64,000 bases of DNA from Rhizobiaceae bacterium MnEN-MB40S. Lineage in GTDB: Bacteria > Pseudomonadota > Alphaproteobacteria > Rhizobiales > Rhizobiaceae. This document shows positions 48,091 to 59,491 of the stretch, one piece after another. Position numbers and translations under genes: made by a program. Location: contig BRLC01000005.1 in the NCBI GenBank assembly GCA_024343425.1, forward strand, positions 17,845 through 81,844, read 5' to 3'. Each line of letters starts with the position of its first letter. The first letter of the stretch is position 1. Under the pieces are notes generated by a model. It did no database searches, had not been told where the DNA came from, and saw only the letters and a program-made list of their open reading frames with translations.

Positions 48091-49128
48091 ATGGCTCCGC
48101 GCAAAACCGCCGCGTCAACAACCCGCAAATCTCGAGCGAAAAAGCCGGCCATCGGCAAGGATATCGCGGATTTCGACAAGGAGCAGGAGCTCCAGGCTTA
48201 TCGCGACATGTTGCTCATACGCCGTTTCGAGGAAAAGGCGGGCCAGTTGTATGGCATGGGTTTCATCGGCGGATTTTGCCACCTCTACATAGGTCAGGAA
48301 GCCGTCATTACCGGCGTCATGATGGCGCTCAAAGAGGGCGATCAGATTATCACAGGCTATCGCGATCACGGTCATATGCTTGCTTCAGGCATGGAGCCAC
48401 GCGGGGTTATGGCCGAACTTACCGGAAGGCGTAACGGGTACTCACGGGGCAAGGGCGGCTCCATGCACATGTTCTCGACGGAAAAGAATTTCTACGGCGG
48501 GCACGGGATCGTCGGCGCGCAGGTGCCGCTTGGCACCGGGCTGGCCTTCGCCAATCGCTATCGCGAAAACGACAATCTGAGCGCTGTATTTTACGGCGAC
48601 GGAGCCGCCAATCAGGGGCAGGTTTACGAAAGCTTCAACATGGCGGAGCTCTGGCGTCTTCCGGTCATCTACGTCGTCGAAAACAACCGATACGCCATGG
48701 GAACTTCTGTAGCGCGAGCCTCTGCGCAGACTGACTTTTCGCAACGCGGCGTATCGTTCTCGATCCCTGGCTATCAGGTCGATGGTATGGATGTGCGCGC
48801 CGTCAAGGCGGCGGCCGACGCCGCAGCCGAACATTGCCGCTCTGGCAAAGGCCCGATCATCCTCGAAATGCTGACCTATCGATATCGCGGCCACTCGATG
48901 TCTGATCCGGCGAAATATCGCAGCAAGGACGAAGTTCAGAAGATGCGATCCGAGCATGACCCCATTGAGCAGGTCAAGGCGCGTCTGCTGGAAATGAAGT
49001 GGGCCAGCGAAGACGAACTCAAATCCATCGACAAGAGCGTTCGCGAGGTTGTCGCCGACAGCGCAGAATTTGCTCAATCCGATCCAGAGCCGGATCCGTC
49101 GGAACTGTACACGGATATACTCAGGTAG
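48091..49128 (+). CDS. pdhA: Pyruvate dehydrogenase E1 alpha subunit
   Basis: This 345-residue E1 alpha subunit decarboxylates pyruvate with thiamine diphosphate. The thiamine motif [20 protein letters not shown] runs to its closing VENN. Family segments are [32 protein letters not shown] and the phosphorylation-loop-like [16 protein letters not shown] lysine-rich N-terminal extension (KSRAKKPAI) is common in this order. The ATG follows GGGAGGACGAGA. Confidence 0.97.
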   Translation: MAPRKTAASTTRKSRAKKPAIGKDIADFDKEQELQAYRDMLLIRRFEEKAGQLYGMGFIGGFCHLYIGQEAVITGVMMALKEGDQIITGYRDHGHMLASGMEPRGVMAELTGRRNGYSRGKGGSMHMFSTEKNFYGGHGIVGAQVPLGTGLAFANRYRENDNLSAVFYGDGAANQGQVYESFNMAELWRLPVIYVVENNRYAMGTSVARASAQTDFSQRGVSFSIPGYQVDGMDVRAVKAAADAAAEHCRSGKGPIILEMLTYRYRGHSMSDPAKYRSKDEVQKMRSEHDPIEQVKARLLEMKWASEDELKSIDKSVREVVADSAEFAQSDPEPDPSELYTDILR

Positions 49129-49142
49129 GAACGGAGGAAGCC

Positions 49143-50525
49143 ATGCCGACAGATATTCTCATGCCAGCCCTTTCTCCGACGATGGAGGAGGGCACGCTTT
49201 CCAAATGGATGAAAAAGGAAGGCGATTCAGTCACCGCGGGTGACGTGATTGCAGAAATCGAAACTGACAAAGCGACCATGGAGGTTGAAGCTGTTGACGA
49301 AGGCACGATCGGCAAGATCGTCGTTCCGGAAGGCAGCGAAGGGGTAAAGGTCAATTCTGTGATCGCCATTCTGCTGGGGGAAGACGAGGACGCAAGCGCG
49401 ATGGACGCCGAGAGCTCCGCCAAGCCTGCCGATGAGAAGCCGAAGGAAGCGGTTGAAGCGCCAGCGCCTCAAGCAAAGCCTGCCGAGGTTGCGCCAAAAG
49501 CGGAAGTTGCGTCGGATCCAGACATACCATCCGGTACGGAAATGGTGTCGATCTCAGTTCGCGAGGCGCTTCGGGACGCCATGGCGGAAGAAATGCGCGC
49601 CGACCCGGACGTCTTTGTCATGGGCGAAGAAGTCGCTGAATATCAGGGCGCTTACAAGGTCACGCAAGGTCTGCTGGACGAGTTCGGTCCCAAGCGTGTT
49701 GTCGATACGCCGATAACCGAGCATGGATTCGCCGGCGTTGGCGTCGGCGCGGCAATGGCTGGACTAAAGCCGATCGTCGAGTTCATGACCTTCAATTTCG
49801 CCATGCAGGCGATAGACCAGATCATTAACTCCGCCGCCAAGACCCATTATATGTCCGGCGGGCAGATGGCAGCGCCGATCGTGTTTCGCGGACCGAATGG
49901 CGCTGCGGCGCGCGTCGCCGCGCAGCATTCCCAATGCTATGCCTCATGGTACAGTCACATACCCGGACTGAAGGTTGTGATGCCCTATACCGCGGCAGAC
50001 GCGAAGGGTTTGTTAAAGGCGGCGATACGCGATCCCAATCCAGTAATCTTCCTCGAGAATGAGTTGCTTTACGGCCATTCCTTCGATGTTCCAAAACTGG
50101 ACGACTTTGTTCTGCCGATCGGCAAGGCGCGCATTCACAGATCCGGTTCGGATGTGACCATCGTGTCCTTCGGCATCGGGATGACATATGCCGACGAGGC
50201 AGCGACCGAGCTTGCCAAATCGGGGATCGAATCCGAAGTCATCGATTTGCGGACGATTCGCCCGATGGATATCGAAACCGTCATCGAATCCGTCAAGAAA
50301 ACCGGACGCCTTGTCACGGTGGAGGAGGGCTTTCCGCAAAGCTCGGTTGGCACGGAAATCGCAACCAGAGTAATGCAGCAGGCTTTTGACTATCTCGATG
50401 CGCCGGTTGCGACAATCTCCGGAAGGGATGTTCCCATGCCCTATGCGGCAAATCTCGAGAAACTGGCGCTGCCCAGCACCGCCGAGGTGATCGAAGCCGT
50501 CAAAGCCGTGACCTACACAGCCTGA
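49143..50525 (+). CDS. pdhB: Pyruvate dehydrogenase E1 beta subunit with lipoyl domain
   Basis: This 460-residue E1 beta subunit is longer than usual because it carries an N-terminal lipoyl domain, with the lipoylated lysine at about K43 ([12 protein letters not shown]). An Ala/Pro linker follows, then the E1 beta core ([27 protein letters not shown]). This fusion is characteristic of alphaproteobacterial pdh operons. The start at 49143 follows GGAGGAAGCC, 14 bases after pdhA. Longer in-frame extensions overlap pdhA and are rejected. Confidence 0.97.
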   Translation: MPTDILMPALSPTMEEGTLSKWMKKEGDSVTAGDVIAEIETDKATMEVEAVDEGTIGKIVVPEGSEGVKVNSVIAILLGEDEDASAMDAESSAKPADEKPKEAVEAPAPQAKPAEVAPKAEVASDPDIPSGTEMVSISVREALRDAMAEEMRADPDVFVMGEEVAEYQGAYKVTQGLLDEFGPKRVVDTPITEHGFAGVGVGAAMAGLKPIVEFMTFNFAMQAIDQIINSAAKTHYMSGGQMAAPIVFRGPNGAAARVAAQHSQCYASWYSHIPGLKVVMPYTAADAKGLLKAAIRDPNPVIFLENELLYGHSFDVPKLDDFVLPIGKARIHRSGSDVTIVSFGIGMTYADEAATELAKSGIESEVIDLRTIRPMDIETVIESVKKTGRLVTVEEGFPQSSVGTEIATRVMQQAFDYLDAPVATISGRDVPMPYAANLEKLALPSTAEVIEAVKAVTYTA

Positions 50526-50536
50526 GGGAGGCGAAC

Positions 50537-51862
50537 ATGTCGATAGAAATTACCATGCCTGCGCTTTCTCCGACTATGGAGGAGGGCAACCTCGCCAAGT
50601 GGCTTGTGAAAGAAGGCGACAGCGTTGCGCCTGGTGATGTAATCGCGGAGATTGAAACCGACAAGGCGACCATGGAGGTCGAGGCTGTCGACGAAGGAAC
50701 GGTCGCAAAAATTATCGTTCCAGCCGGCACCGAGGGCGTCAAGGTCAATGCGCCGATCGCGATTCTGGCGGAAGAGGGAGAGGATGTTTCAGCCGCGGCT
50801 TCCGAACAGTCCAAGCAAGAGACGCCTTCTTCAAAGCCTTCGAAAGAGCCTGAGAAAGACAAAGCTGCGCCACCGGTGACGGATGCGTCTCCTGCGCCAT
50901 CGACGCCTGCGGCGAAGGATACATCCGGAGACCGGATTTTCTCGTCTCCGCTTGCCAGGCGTCTTGCCAAAGAAGCAGGTGTAGATCTCTCGTCTGTCAA
51001 AGGGTCCGGACCGCACGGCCGCATCATCAAACGCGATGTAGAGGCAGCAATGTCCGGAGGCGCTGCTCCCGCCATCGAACAAAAACCGGCAAGCGCGCCA
51101 GCGACGCCAGCTGCGGCTCCTGCGATGTCTGATGACCAGACCCTCAAACTATTTGAAGAGGGTTCCTACGAACTCGTTCCGCATGACAATATGCGCAAGA
51201 CGATCGCCAAGCGGCTCGTTCAGTCCAAACAGAGCATTCCGCACTTCTACCTGTCGGTCGACTGCGAACTCGATGCTCTTCTGGAACTGCGTCAACATCT
51301 TAACGCCGCAGCGCCGGCCATTGATGGAAAGCCGGCTTACAAACTGTCGGTCAATGATTTCATCATCAAGGCGCTCGCCTTTGCTCTGCGTGACATTCCC
51401 GCTGCCAATGCTTCATGGACCGAAAGCGCCATGGTGCTTCACAAGCACAGCGATGTCGGCGTGGCTGTTTCCATTCCCGGAGGGCTGATCACGCCCGTTG
51501 TTCGCAAGGCCGAACAAAAGACGCTTTCGGTCATTTCCAATGAAATGAAGGATATGGCCGCGCGCGCAAGGGAGCGCAAACTGAAGCCGGAAGAGTATCA
51601 GGGCGGTTCGTCCGCGGTCTCCAATCTGGGCATGTTTGGCATCAAGAACTTTTCGGCAGTCATCAATCCTCCGCATGCGACCATACTCGCTGTCGGCGCT
51701 GGCGAGCAGCGCGCCATCGTGCGTGACGGCGAAGTCGTGGTGGCCACTGTCATGTCAGTGACCCTGTCGACCGACCATCGGGCGGTAGACGGCGCGCTGG
51801 GAGCCGAATTGCTTTCCGCATTCAAACGCTACATCGAGAACCCGATGGGAATGCTCGTCTAA
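50537..51862 (+). CDS. pdhC: Dihydrolipoyl acetyltransferase (E2) of pyruvate dehydrogenase
   Basis: This 441-residue core enzyme carries one lipoyl domain (lysine at about K43 in [10 protein letters not shown]), an E3-binding domain (SPLARRLAKEAGVDLSSVKGSGPHGRI), and the catalytic domain ending in STDHRAVDGA, with the conserved histidine and aspartate. Ala/Pro-rich linkers separate the domains. It lies 11 bases after pdhB. Confidence 0.97.
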   Translation: MSIEITMPALSPTMEEGNLAKWLVKEGDSVAPGDVIAEIETDKATMEVEAVDEGTVAKIIVPAGTEGVKVNAPIAILAEEGEDVSAAASEQSKQETPSSKPSKEPEKDKAAPPVTDASPAPSTPAAKDTSGDRIFSSPLARRLAKEAGVDLSSVKGSGPHGRIIKRDVEAAMSGGAAPAIEQKPASAPATPAAAPAMSDDQTLKLFEEGSYELVPHDNMRKTIAKRLVQSKQSIPHFYLSVDCELDALLELRQHLNAAAPAIDGKPAYKLSVNDFIIKALAFALRDIPAANASWTESAMVLHKHSDVGVAVSIPGGLITPVVRKAEQKTLSVISNEMKDMAARARERKLKPEEYQGGSSAVSNLGMFGIKNFSAVINPPHATILAVGAGEQRAIVRDGEVVVATVMSVTLSTDHRAVDGALGAELLSAFKRYIENPMGMLV

Positions 51863-51894
51863 AACATCGAGTGGCAGCAACTCAGGAGGTCGCA

Positions 51895-52455
51895 ATGCCG
51901 GACAGCAGTGAAAATACCGCTGACGAGTTCATTCAGAGGCTCAAAAAAGCCTGGGGCTGGCTTGTGTTGCTGGGCGTCATATCGCTTGTCGGTGGGATTT
52001 TGTGTTTCGCCAATCCACTCAAGGCGACGATAGCGGCGGAAACGCTTGCAGCAATCTTCTTCATCCTTATCGGCATACTCCAACTCGCGCAGGCATTCTC
52101 AATGCAGGGCTGGGGAGGCGTGCTGTGGTCGGCGATTGTTGGTGTGGTCTCCGTGCTTGTTGGCGCCATTCTGATCAAGAATCCGCTGGAAGGCGCGGCC
52201 ACACTCACAGTTATGGTCGGTATTTTGATGTTCCTCATGGGGGGCTTCAAGATCGCATATTCGTTCTCGCTTCGCTCCATGGCCGGATGGGTCTGGGTGC
52301 TGGTTTCCGGTGTTTTGTCGATTGTTATCGGAATCGTCATCTTTGCAGATTTTCCCTGGGCGGCGGTAACAGTGCTCGGTCTGTTTCTTGGAGTTGAACT
52401 GATATTCAACGGGATCAGTCTTCTGATGACCGGGATTGCGCTTCGAAACGCCTGA
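51895..52455 (+). CDS. HdeD-family membrane protein
   Basis: This 186-residue integral membrane protein has six helices arranged as three two-helix repeats (GWLVLLGVISLVGGILCF, then LAAIFFILIGILQL and others), matching the HdeD/DUF308 family linked to acid or stress responses. GGAGG lies 6 bases before the ATG at 51895. It sits between pdhC and lpd, a place where Hyphomicrobiales carry varying small genes; no metabolic link is implied. Confidence 0.85.
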   Translation: MPDSSENTADEFIQRLKKAWGWLVLLGVISLVGGILCFANPLKATIAAETLAAIFFILIGILQLAQAFSMQGWGGVLWSAIVGVVSVLVGAILIKNPLEGAATLTVMVGILMFLMGGFKIAYSFSLRSMAGWVWVLVSGVLSIVIGIVIFADFPWAAVTVLGLFLGVELIFNGISLLMTGIALRNA

Positions 52456-52462
52456 ATAGCGG

Positions 52463-52479
52463 GAACGCCTGCGGCGTTC
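52463..52479 (+). terminator. Hairpin after hdeD-like gene
   Basis: The perfect 7-bp stem GAACGCC / GGCGTTC with a TGC loop starts 7 bases after the stop codon. No T-run follows, so it is a weak terminator or mRNA-stability element upstream of lpd. Confidence 0.4.
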
Positions 52480-52511
52480 GCTGTTCCCGAGCAAAGACAA
52501 GGAGACATAAA

Positions 52512-53975
52512 GTGTCCAACAGTTACGATGTCATTGTCATAGGATCCGGACCTGGCGGCTACGTATGCGCCATCCGTGCGGCGCAACTTGGATTGAAAAC
52601 AGCAATCGTCGAGCGAGAGCATCTTGGGGGGATTTGCCTGAACTGGGGCTGTATCCCGACAAAAGCGCTGCTTCGGTCGGCAGAGGTGCTTCATCTCGCC
52701 GAACATGCAGACGCTTACGGCCTCAAGCTTGAAGGCACGATTTCACCGGACCTCCAGGCGGTTGTAAAACGGTCTCGCGGCGTTTCCGGTCGTCTCACCA
52801 CAGGCGTCGGTTTCCTGATGAAGAAAAACAAGATCGACGTGATCTGGGGCGAGGCGAAATTGACCAAAGCCGGCAAGGGTGGCGCGCCGGCCGAGATCAA
52901 GGTCTCCAAACCAGGCAAGAAACCAATGGAGCCGCAGAATGCCCCTCCCAAGAACACATTGGGCGAAGGAATCTACACGGCCAAACATATTATCGTCGCG
53001 ACTGGCGCAAGACCGCGCGCGCTGCCGGGAATAGAGCCTGACGGCAAGCTGATATGGACCTATTTCGAAGCCATGGTGCCGCCGGAAATGCCGAAGAAGC
53101 TTCTTGTCATGGGCTCCGGCGCTATCGGCATTGAATTCGCCAGCTTCTACAACGCCATGGGTGTAGATGTCACAGTCGTTGAGCTGATGCCGAACATCAT
53201 GCCGGTCGAGGACGCCGAAATTTCCGGTTTCGCGCGCAAGCAACTCGAAAAACAGGGTCTCAAGATCATCACGGAAGCAAAGGTCTCCAAGGTTGACAAG
53301 GCGGGGAACAGCGTTACCGCGCACGTAGAGACAAAGGATGGAAAGACACAGAAGATAGAGGCGGACCGGCTGATTTCCGCGGTGGGCGTTCAGGGCAATA
53401 TCGAGAACCTCGGGCTTGAGGAACTCGGCGTCAAGACGGATCGCGGATGCGTCGTCATAGACGGCTACGGCAAATCAAATATCGAAGGCATTTACGCAAT
53501 CGGCGATGTCGCTGGTCCGCCGATGCTGGCGCACAAGGCCGAGCACGAAGGCGTCATATGCGTGGAAAAGATCGCGGGCGTGCCTGGAGTCCATCCGCTG
53601 GACAAGTCGATGATACCGGGTTGCACCTATTGTCATCCGCAAGTCGCCAGCGTGGGGATGACTGAGGCGAAAGCCAGGGAAGCCGGATACGAAATCCGCG
53701 TTGGACGGTTTCCGTTCGTGGCGAACGGAAAGGCGATCGCGCTTGGCGAGGACCAGGGATTGGTCAAGACTATTTTCGACAAGAAGACGGGACAATTGCT
53801 CGGCGCCCATATGGTCGGCGCGGAAGTGACGGAACTGATCGAAGGGTTCGTGGTCGCCATGAATCTGGAAACGACGGAAGAAGAGCTGATGCATTCCGTG
53901 TTCCCGCATCCCACATTGTCGGAAATGATGAAGGAAAGCGTGCTTGACGCCTATGACCGCGTGCTCAATGCTTGA
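52512..53975 (+). CDS. lpd: Dihydrolipoyl dehydrogenase (E3), pyruvate dehydrogenase operon
   Basis: This 487-residue flavoenzyme reoxidises dihydrolipoamide. Motifs are the FAD loop (VIGSGPGGYVCAIRAAQLG), the redox disulfide (GGICLNWGCIPTKALLR), the NAD loop (VMGSGAIGIEFASFY) and the C-terminal His-Glu region (HPTLSEM). GTG start at 52512 follows GACAAGGAGACATAAA. It belongs to the pdhABC cluster and differs from the second E3 at 59492. Confidence 0.97.
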   Translation: MSNSYDVIVIGSGPGGYVCAIRAAQLGLKTAIVEREHLGGICLNWGCIPTKALLRSAEVLHLAEHADAYGLKLEGTISPDLQAVVKRSRGVSGRLTTGVGFLMKKNKIDVIWGEAKLTKAGKGGAPAEIKVSKPGKKPMEPQNAPPKNTLGEGIYTAKHIIVATGARPRALPGIEPDGKLIWTYFEAMVPPEMPKKLLVMGSGAIGIEFASFYNAMGVDVTVVELMPNIMPVEDAEISGFARKQLEKQGLKIITEAKVSKVDKAGNSVTAHVETKDGKTQKIEADRLISAVGVQGNIENLGLEELGVKTDRGCVVIDGYGKSNIEGIYAIGDVAGPPMLAHKAEHEGVICVEKIAGVPGVHPLDKSMIPGCTYCHPQVASVGMTEAKAREAGYEIRVGRFPFVANGKAIALGEDQGLVKTIFDKKTGQLLGAHMVGAEVTELIEGFVVAMNLETTEEELMHSVFPHPTLSEMMKESVLDAYDRVLNA

Positions 53976-54009
53976 CCTGCGGGTTTAACGCGCCAAATGG
54001 AGATTTGAA

Positions 54010-54249
54010 GTGAGCTGGATACTCTGGATTATCGTCGGCCTGCTGGCCGGTTGGATTGCTCAACGCGTTATGGATCGCAAAGGCGGTCTAATCAAAAATC
54101 TAGTGGTCGGACTGATAGGCGCATTCGTAGGCGGTCTTCTAGCAAATGCGGTTGGACTTGAGTTCTATGGATTTCTCGGCACCTTGATCGTCGCCACAGT
54201 GGGCGCGGTGGTGGTGCTGTGGTTGTTTGCATTGCTTGCCGGACGATAA
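54010..54249 (+). CDS. GlsB/YeaQ/YmgE family membrane protein
   Basis: This 79-residue integral membrane protein has three helices (WILWIIVGLLAGWIAQRV, a glycine-rich middle LIGAFVGGLLANAV, and a C-terminal FLGTLIVATVGAVVVLWL). The transglycosylase-associated family pattern is clear. GTG start at 54010 follows GGAGATTTGAA. It is commonly found between lpd and lipA in this order. Confidence 0.88.
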   Translation: MSWILWIIVGLLAGWIAQRVMDRKGGLIKNLVVGLIGAFVGGLLANAVGLEFYGFLGTLIVATVGAVVVLWLFALLAGR

Positions 54250-54268
54250 ATAACGGATTTTGAGTGGT

Positions 54269-55237
54269 ATGGTTACGGTTGTCGATACGGTTTCGGGAAA
54301 TGCAAAGCGGGTGCGCCATCCTGAGAAAGCGCATAGGCCCGATACCGAAATACAGCGCAAGCCGGACTGGATCAGGGTAAAGGCGCCTACGTCAAAAGGA
54401 TATCTTGAGACTAAGGATATCGTGAAAAGCAACAACCTCGTCACGGTATGCGAGGAGGCGGGCTGTCCCAATATAGGCGGTTGCTGGCAGCAGAAACACG
54501 CCAGCTTCATGATCATGGGAGAAATTTGCACCCGGGCATGCGCTTTCTGCAATGTCTCTACCGGCAGACCGACGGCGCTCGACGACAACGAACCGGAAAA
54601 TGTCGCGAAGGCCGTGTTCCAGATGGGGCTGAAGCACGTCGTTATCACGTCTGTCGACCGTGATGACCTAGACGACGGAGGCGCTCAGCATTTCTACGAT
54701 ACGATCCTTTCAATCCGGGAAGCCTCTCCTCATACGACGGTAGAGATTCTGACGCCTGATTTTCTGCGCAAGCCTGGTGCTCTCGAGAAAGTCGTCAGCG
54801 CCCGACCGGACGTTTTCAACCATAATCTGGAGACTGTTCCGTCCAATTATCTGACTGTCAGGCCAGGCGCGCGCTATTTCCACTCCATCCGGCTTCTGCA
54901 GCGCGTGAAGGAACTTGACCCTGACATGTTCACCAAATCGGGCATCATGGTGGGTCTGGGCGAAGAGCGGAACGAAGTCTTGCAGTTGATGGACGATCTG
55001 CGCGTTGCAGATGTTGATTTTCTCACAATTGGCCAATATTTGCAGCCGACGCGAAAGCATCACAAGGTGATGAAGTTTGTGACGCCTGACGAATTCAAGG
55101 CCTATGAGACAATCGCCTATTCGAAAGGTTTTCTGATGGTGTCGGCCAGTCCGCTCACCCGCTCGTCACACCATGCCGGAGATGATTTCGCCAAATTGCA
55201 GGCTGCACGGGCTGCGCGAAACGGACTGAAAGCCTGA
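54269..55237 (+). CDS. lipA: Lipoyl synthase LipA
   Basis: This 322-residue radical-SAM enzyme adds sulfur to octanoyl groups on lipoyl domains. The auxiliary cluster is [12 protein letters not shown] (C61, C66, C72) and the radical-SAM cluster is [10 protein letters not shown] (C87, C91, C94). ATG at 54269 is preferred over TTG at 54260. It sits just after lpd, logical since both pdh and bkd lipoyl domains in this window need lipoylation. Confidence 0.97.
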   Translation: MVTVVDTVSGNAKRVRHPEKAHRPDTEIQRKPDWIRVKAPTSKGYLETKDIVKSNNLVTVCEEAGCPNIGGCWQQKHASFMIMGEICTRACAFCNVSTGRPTALDDNEPENVAKAVFQMGLKHVVITSVDRDDLDDGGAQHFYDTILSIREASPHTTVEILTPDFLRKPGALEKVVSARPDVFNHNLETVPSNYLTVRPGARYFHSIRLLQRVKELDPDMFTKSGIMVGLGEERNEVLQLMDDLRVADVDFLTIGQYLQPTRKHHKVMKFVTPDEFKAYETIAYSKGFLMVSASPLTRSSHHAGDDFAKLQAARAARNGLKA

Positions 55238-55249
55238 TATCGGTCGGTC

Positions 55250-55708
55250 ATGCCGAAATTCGAAACGACACGCAGCGTCGGGCACACGCCGCAAAACATG
55301 TTCGACCTTGTGGCGGATGTCGAGAGATATCCAGAATTTCTGCCGCTCTGTGAAGCGCTGCGTATCCGCAAGCAAAAGGAACGCGACGGCAAGACATTGC
55401 TGATTGCCGACATGACGGTCGGATACAAAGCCATCAGGGAAACCTTCACCAGTCAGGTTTTGCTCGATCCGGACAACAAGGTTATCGATGTCAAATATCT
55501 CGATGGACCGTTTCGGTATCTCGACAATCGCTGGACATTTCACGACGCAAAGATTGGTTGCGACGTCGGATTTTACATAGAGTATGAGTTCAAGAGCCGT
55601 ATGTTGGGGCTGGTGATGGGATCCATGTTTGATCGCGCATTCTGCACTTTTGCAGAAGCCTTCGAGCGTCGCGCGGACGAGATCTACGGTAAGCCCGCCG
55701 AATCATAG
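55250..55708 (+). CDS. RatA/COQ10-like START-domain protein
   Basis: This 152-residue protein of the polyketide-cyclase/COQ10 family starts MPKFETTRSVGHTPQNMFDLVADVERYPEFLPLCEA. It has the START-like pattern to the end (MLGLVMGSMFDRAFCTFAEAFERRA). In mitochondria this family binds ubiquinone; bacterial RatA affects ribosome assembly. Position after lipA is conserved. Function here is unproven. Confidence 0.9.
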   Translation: MPKFETTRSVGHTPQNMFDLVADVERYPEFLPLCEALRIRKQKERDGKTLLIADMTVGYKAIRETFTSQVLLDPDNKVIDVKYLDGPFRYLDNRWTFHDAKIGCDVGFYIEYEFKSRMLGLVMGSMFDRAFCTFAEAFERRADEIYGKPAES

Positions 55709-55745
55709 GTTATCGGGTATACTTTGATTTTAACGGGACACGTAA

Positions 55746-57149
<1,404 letters not shown>

Positions 57150-57151
57150 CC

Positions 57152-58171
57152 ATGGCGCAGATGTCTATGATCGAGGCGATCCGAAGCGCCATGGATGTGA
57201 TGCTGGGACGTGACGAGAACGTCGTGGTGTTTGGCGAGGATGTCGGTTACTTCGGGGGCGTGTTCCGATGCACCGCCGGATTGCAGGAGAAGTACGGCTC
57301 TTCGCGCGTGTTTGACAGTCCGATCAACGAGAGCGGTATTGTCGGCGCCGGTATCGGAATGGCGGCATACGGCTTGCGCCCCTGCGTCGAAGTGCAGTTC
57401 GCGGACTATATCTATCCGGCTTACGACCAGATTGTTTCGGAGGCCGCGCGGCTGCGTTACCGATCCGCCGGACAGTTCACGGCGTCGATGACAATCCGAA
57501 GCCCCTGTGGCGGCGGTATTTTTGGTGGTCAGACGCACAGCCAGAGTCCGGAAGCGCTTTTCACCCATGTCTCCGGATTGAAGACAATCGTTCCTTCGAC
57601 GCCATACGATGCGAAAGGTCTTCTGATATCTGCGATCGAAGATGATGATCCGGTTATCTTTCTCGAGCCCAAACGCCTGTACAACGGCCCGTTCGATGGT
57701 CACCCGGACCGTCCGGCGCAAAGCTGGGCGGGACATCCGCAGGGTGAGGTGCCTGAGGATCACTATACGGTGCCCATCGGCAAGGCGCGGCTGGTGCGAG
57801 ATGGCTCGGACGCCACGATAGTAACTTACGGAACCATGTGCTTTGTCGCCGAAGCAGCGGCGAACGAGACCGGTATCGACGCCGAAATAATCGATTTGCG
57901 GACCTTGCTTCCCCTCGACATTGATACAATCGTCAATTCGGTCCGGAAGACGGGGCGTTGCATGATTTTGCACGAGGCGACCCGCACCTCTGGTTTCGGG
58001 GCCGAGCTCTCCGCGCAGATCCAGGAAGAGTGCTTCTATAACCTCGAGGCTCCTATCGTACGTGTCACAGGCTGGGACACGCCCTATCCGCACGCCCAGG
58101 AATGGCACTATTTCCCGGGGCCGGAACGGGTTGGGCGTGAACTTGCGAACCTGATGGAGGCTTCGTCATGA
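57152..58171 (+). CDS. bkdA2: Branched-chain 2-oxoacid dehydrogenase E1 beta
   Basis: This 339-residue subunit partners E1 alpha. Family features are MIEAIRSAMDVMLGRDENVVVFGEDVGYFGGVFRC, VEVQFADYIYPAYDQI and a C-terminal region with VIDLRTLLP-like IIDLRTLLPLD. No lipoyl domain is fused, unlike pdhB. It begins 2 bases after E1 alpha and overlaps E2 by 4 bases. Confidence 0.96.
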   Translation: MAQMSMIEAIRSAMDVMLGRDENVVVFGEDVGYFGGVFRCTAGLQEKYGSSRVFDSPINESGIVGAGIGMAAYGLRPCVEVQFADYIYPAYDQIVSEAARLRYRSAGQFTASMTIRSPCGGGIFGGQTHSQSPEALFTHVSGLKTIVPSTPYDAKGLLISAIEDDDPVIFLEPKRLYNGPFDGHPDRPAQSWAGHPQGEVPEDHYTVPIGKARLVRDGSDATIVTYGTMCFVAEAAANETGIDAEIIDLRTLLPLDIDTIVNSVRKTGRCMILHEATRTSGFGAELSAQIQEECFYNLEAPIVRVTGWDTPYPHAQEWHYFPGPERVGRELANLMEASS

Positions 58172-59490
58172 GCCGGCGTTCCGTGAAAATGCCGGATGTC
58201 GGCGAGGGCATTACCGAGGTGGAAATCGTGGAGTGGTCTGTTGAGGTTGGCGACGCCGTCCGCGAAGATGACATCCTCGCGTCCGTCATGACTGACAAGG
58301 CCACGGTTGAAATTCCAACGCCTGTCGATGGCAGGATCGTTTCATTGAATGGCGAGGTTGGTCAGATGACGCCGGTGGGAACGGTCATCGCCGTCATAGA
58401 GACAGAAGACGTTTCCGGTGATCAGGCGACAGGCGAGGATGAGGAGGAGAAATCCCAAGAAGGCGTGCAGGTCTCTGTCGGAAAAGAGGAGGCTCAGAAG
58501 CCTGTCAGATCGGCTGAAACTAAAGAGATAAAATCCGAACAGGCAAGCGTTCCGCGCTCGAAATTGCGTCATGAGTCTGATCCTGCGCTGGCGCAAGGAC
58601 GGTTGCCCCGACCGGAAGGTGAGAAACCCGTTGCATCGCCAAGCGTGCGTAAACGCGCCATGGACGCCGGCATTCGGTTGGCTTACGTCCGCGGCTCAGG
58701 TCCGGCGGGCCGGATTTTACACGAAGATCTGGATGCGTTTATTGCTGGTGAAGGGACTGTCGCAACGCGTACCGGAGCCAAGCCGGACACGAGCGTCAGA
58801 GAGCACGCCATCGTCGGGTTGCGTCGGCGTATCGCGGAACGCATGCAGGACGCAGTCCGCCGCATCCCTCACATAACCTATGTCGATGAGGTGGACATGA
58901 CCGAGTTGGAATCCCTGCGTCACCATATGAATGAACGCCGTAGGGAGGATAAACCGCGTCTGACAGTTCTTCCGTTTCTGATGATCGCCATTGTGCATGC
59001 ACTCAAAGCTTATCCGAAGTTCAGCGCTCACTTCGAAGATGAAGCGGGTATTGTTCATGAGTTCGGCGCGGCGCATATCGGCATGGCGACACAGACGGAT
59101 TCAGGACTGATGGTCCCGGTTGTTCGGCATGCCGAGGCTTCCGACATCTGGTCGATCGCGAGCGAAATCAGTCGACTGTCTTCAGCGGCGCGGGATGGGT
59201 CGATAAAACGCGACGAGCTTACCGGATCGACTATAACGATTTCCAGTCTCGGCCAAATTGGTGGAGTTGTCAGCACGCCGGTCATCAACAGTCCCGAGGT
59301 CGCCGTTGTCGGCGTCAACAAGATCTTTCAGCGACCCGTTTACGTTGATGGCGTTCTGGTTCCACGAAAGATCATGAATCTGTCTTCCTCTTTCGATCAT
59401 CGCATCATCGATGGTTGGGACGCAGCACAGTTCATTCAGCATATAAAGCAATCGCTGGAACACCCGGCGAGCCTGTTCATGGAGCAATAG
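58168..59490 (+). CDS. bkdB: Branched-chain 2-oxoacid dehydrogenase E2 (acyltransferase)
   Basis: This 440-residue core protein has one lipoyl domain (lysine about K44 in VMTDKATVEIP), an acidic linker (EDEEEKSQEG), an E3-binding domain (SPSVRKRAMDAGIRLAYVRGSG), and the catalytic domain ending in SSSFDHRIIDGWD. Its length is similar to Pseudomonas BkdB. ATGA overlap with bkdA2 indicates coupling. Confidence 0.96.
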   Translation: MSRRSVKMPDVGEGITEVEIVEWSVEVGDAVREDDILASVMTDKATVEIPTPVDGRIVSLNGEVGQMTPVGTVIAVIETEDVSGDQATGEDEEEKSQEGVQVSVGKEEAQKPVRSAETKEIKSEQASVPRSKLRHESDPALAQGRLPRPEGEKPVASPSVRKRAMDAGIRLAYVRGSGPAGRILHEDLDAFIAGEGTVATRTGAKPDTSVREHAIVGLRRRIAERMQDAVRRIPHITYVDEVDMTELESLRHHMNERRREDKPRLTVLPFLMIAIVHALKAYPKFSAHFEDEAGIVHEFGAAHIGMATQTDSGLMVPVVRHAEASDIWSIASEISRLSSAARDGSIKRDELTGSTITISSLGQIGGVVSTPVINSPEVAVVGVNKIFQRPVYVDGVLVPRKIMNLSSSFDHRIIDGWDAAQFIQHIKQSLEHPASLFMEQ

Positions 59491-59491
59491 T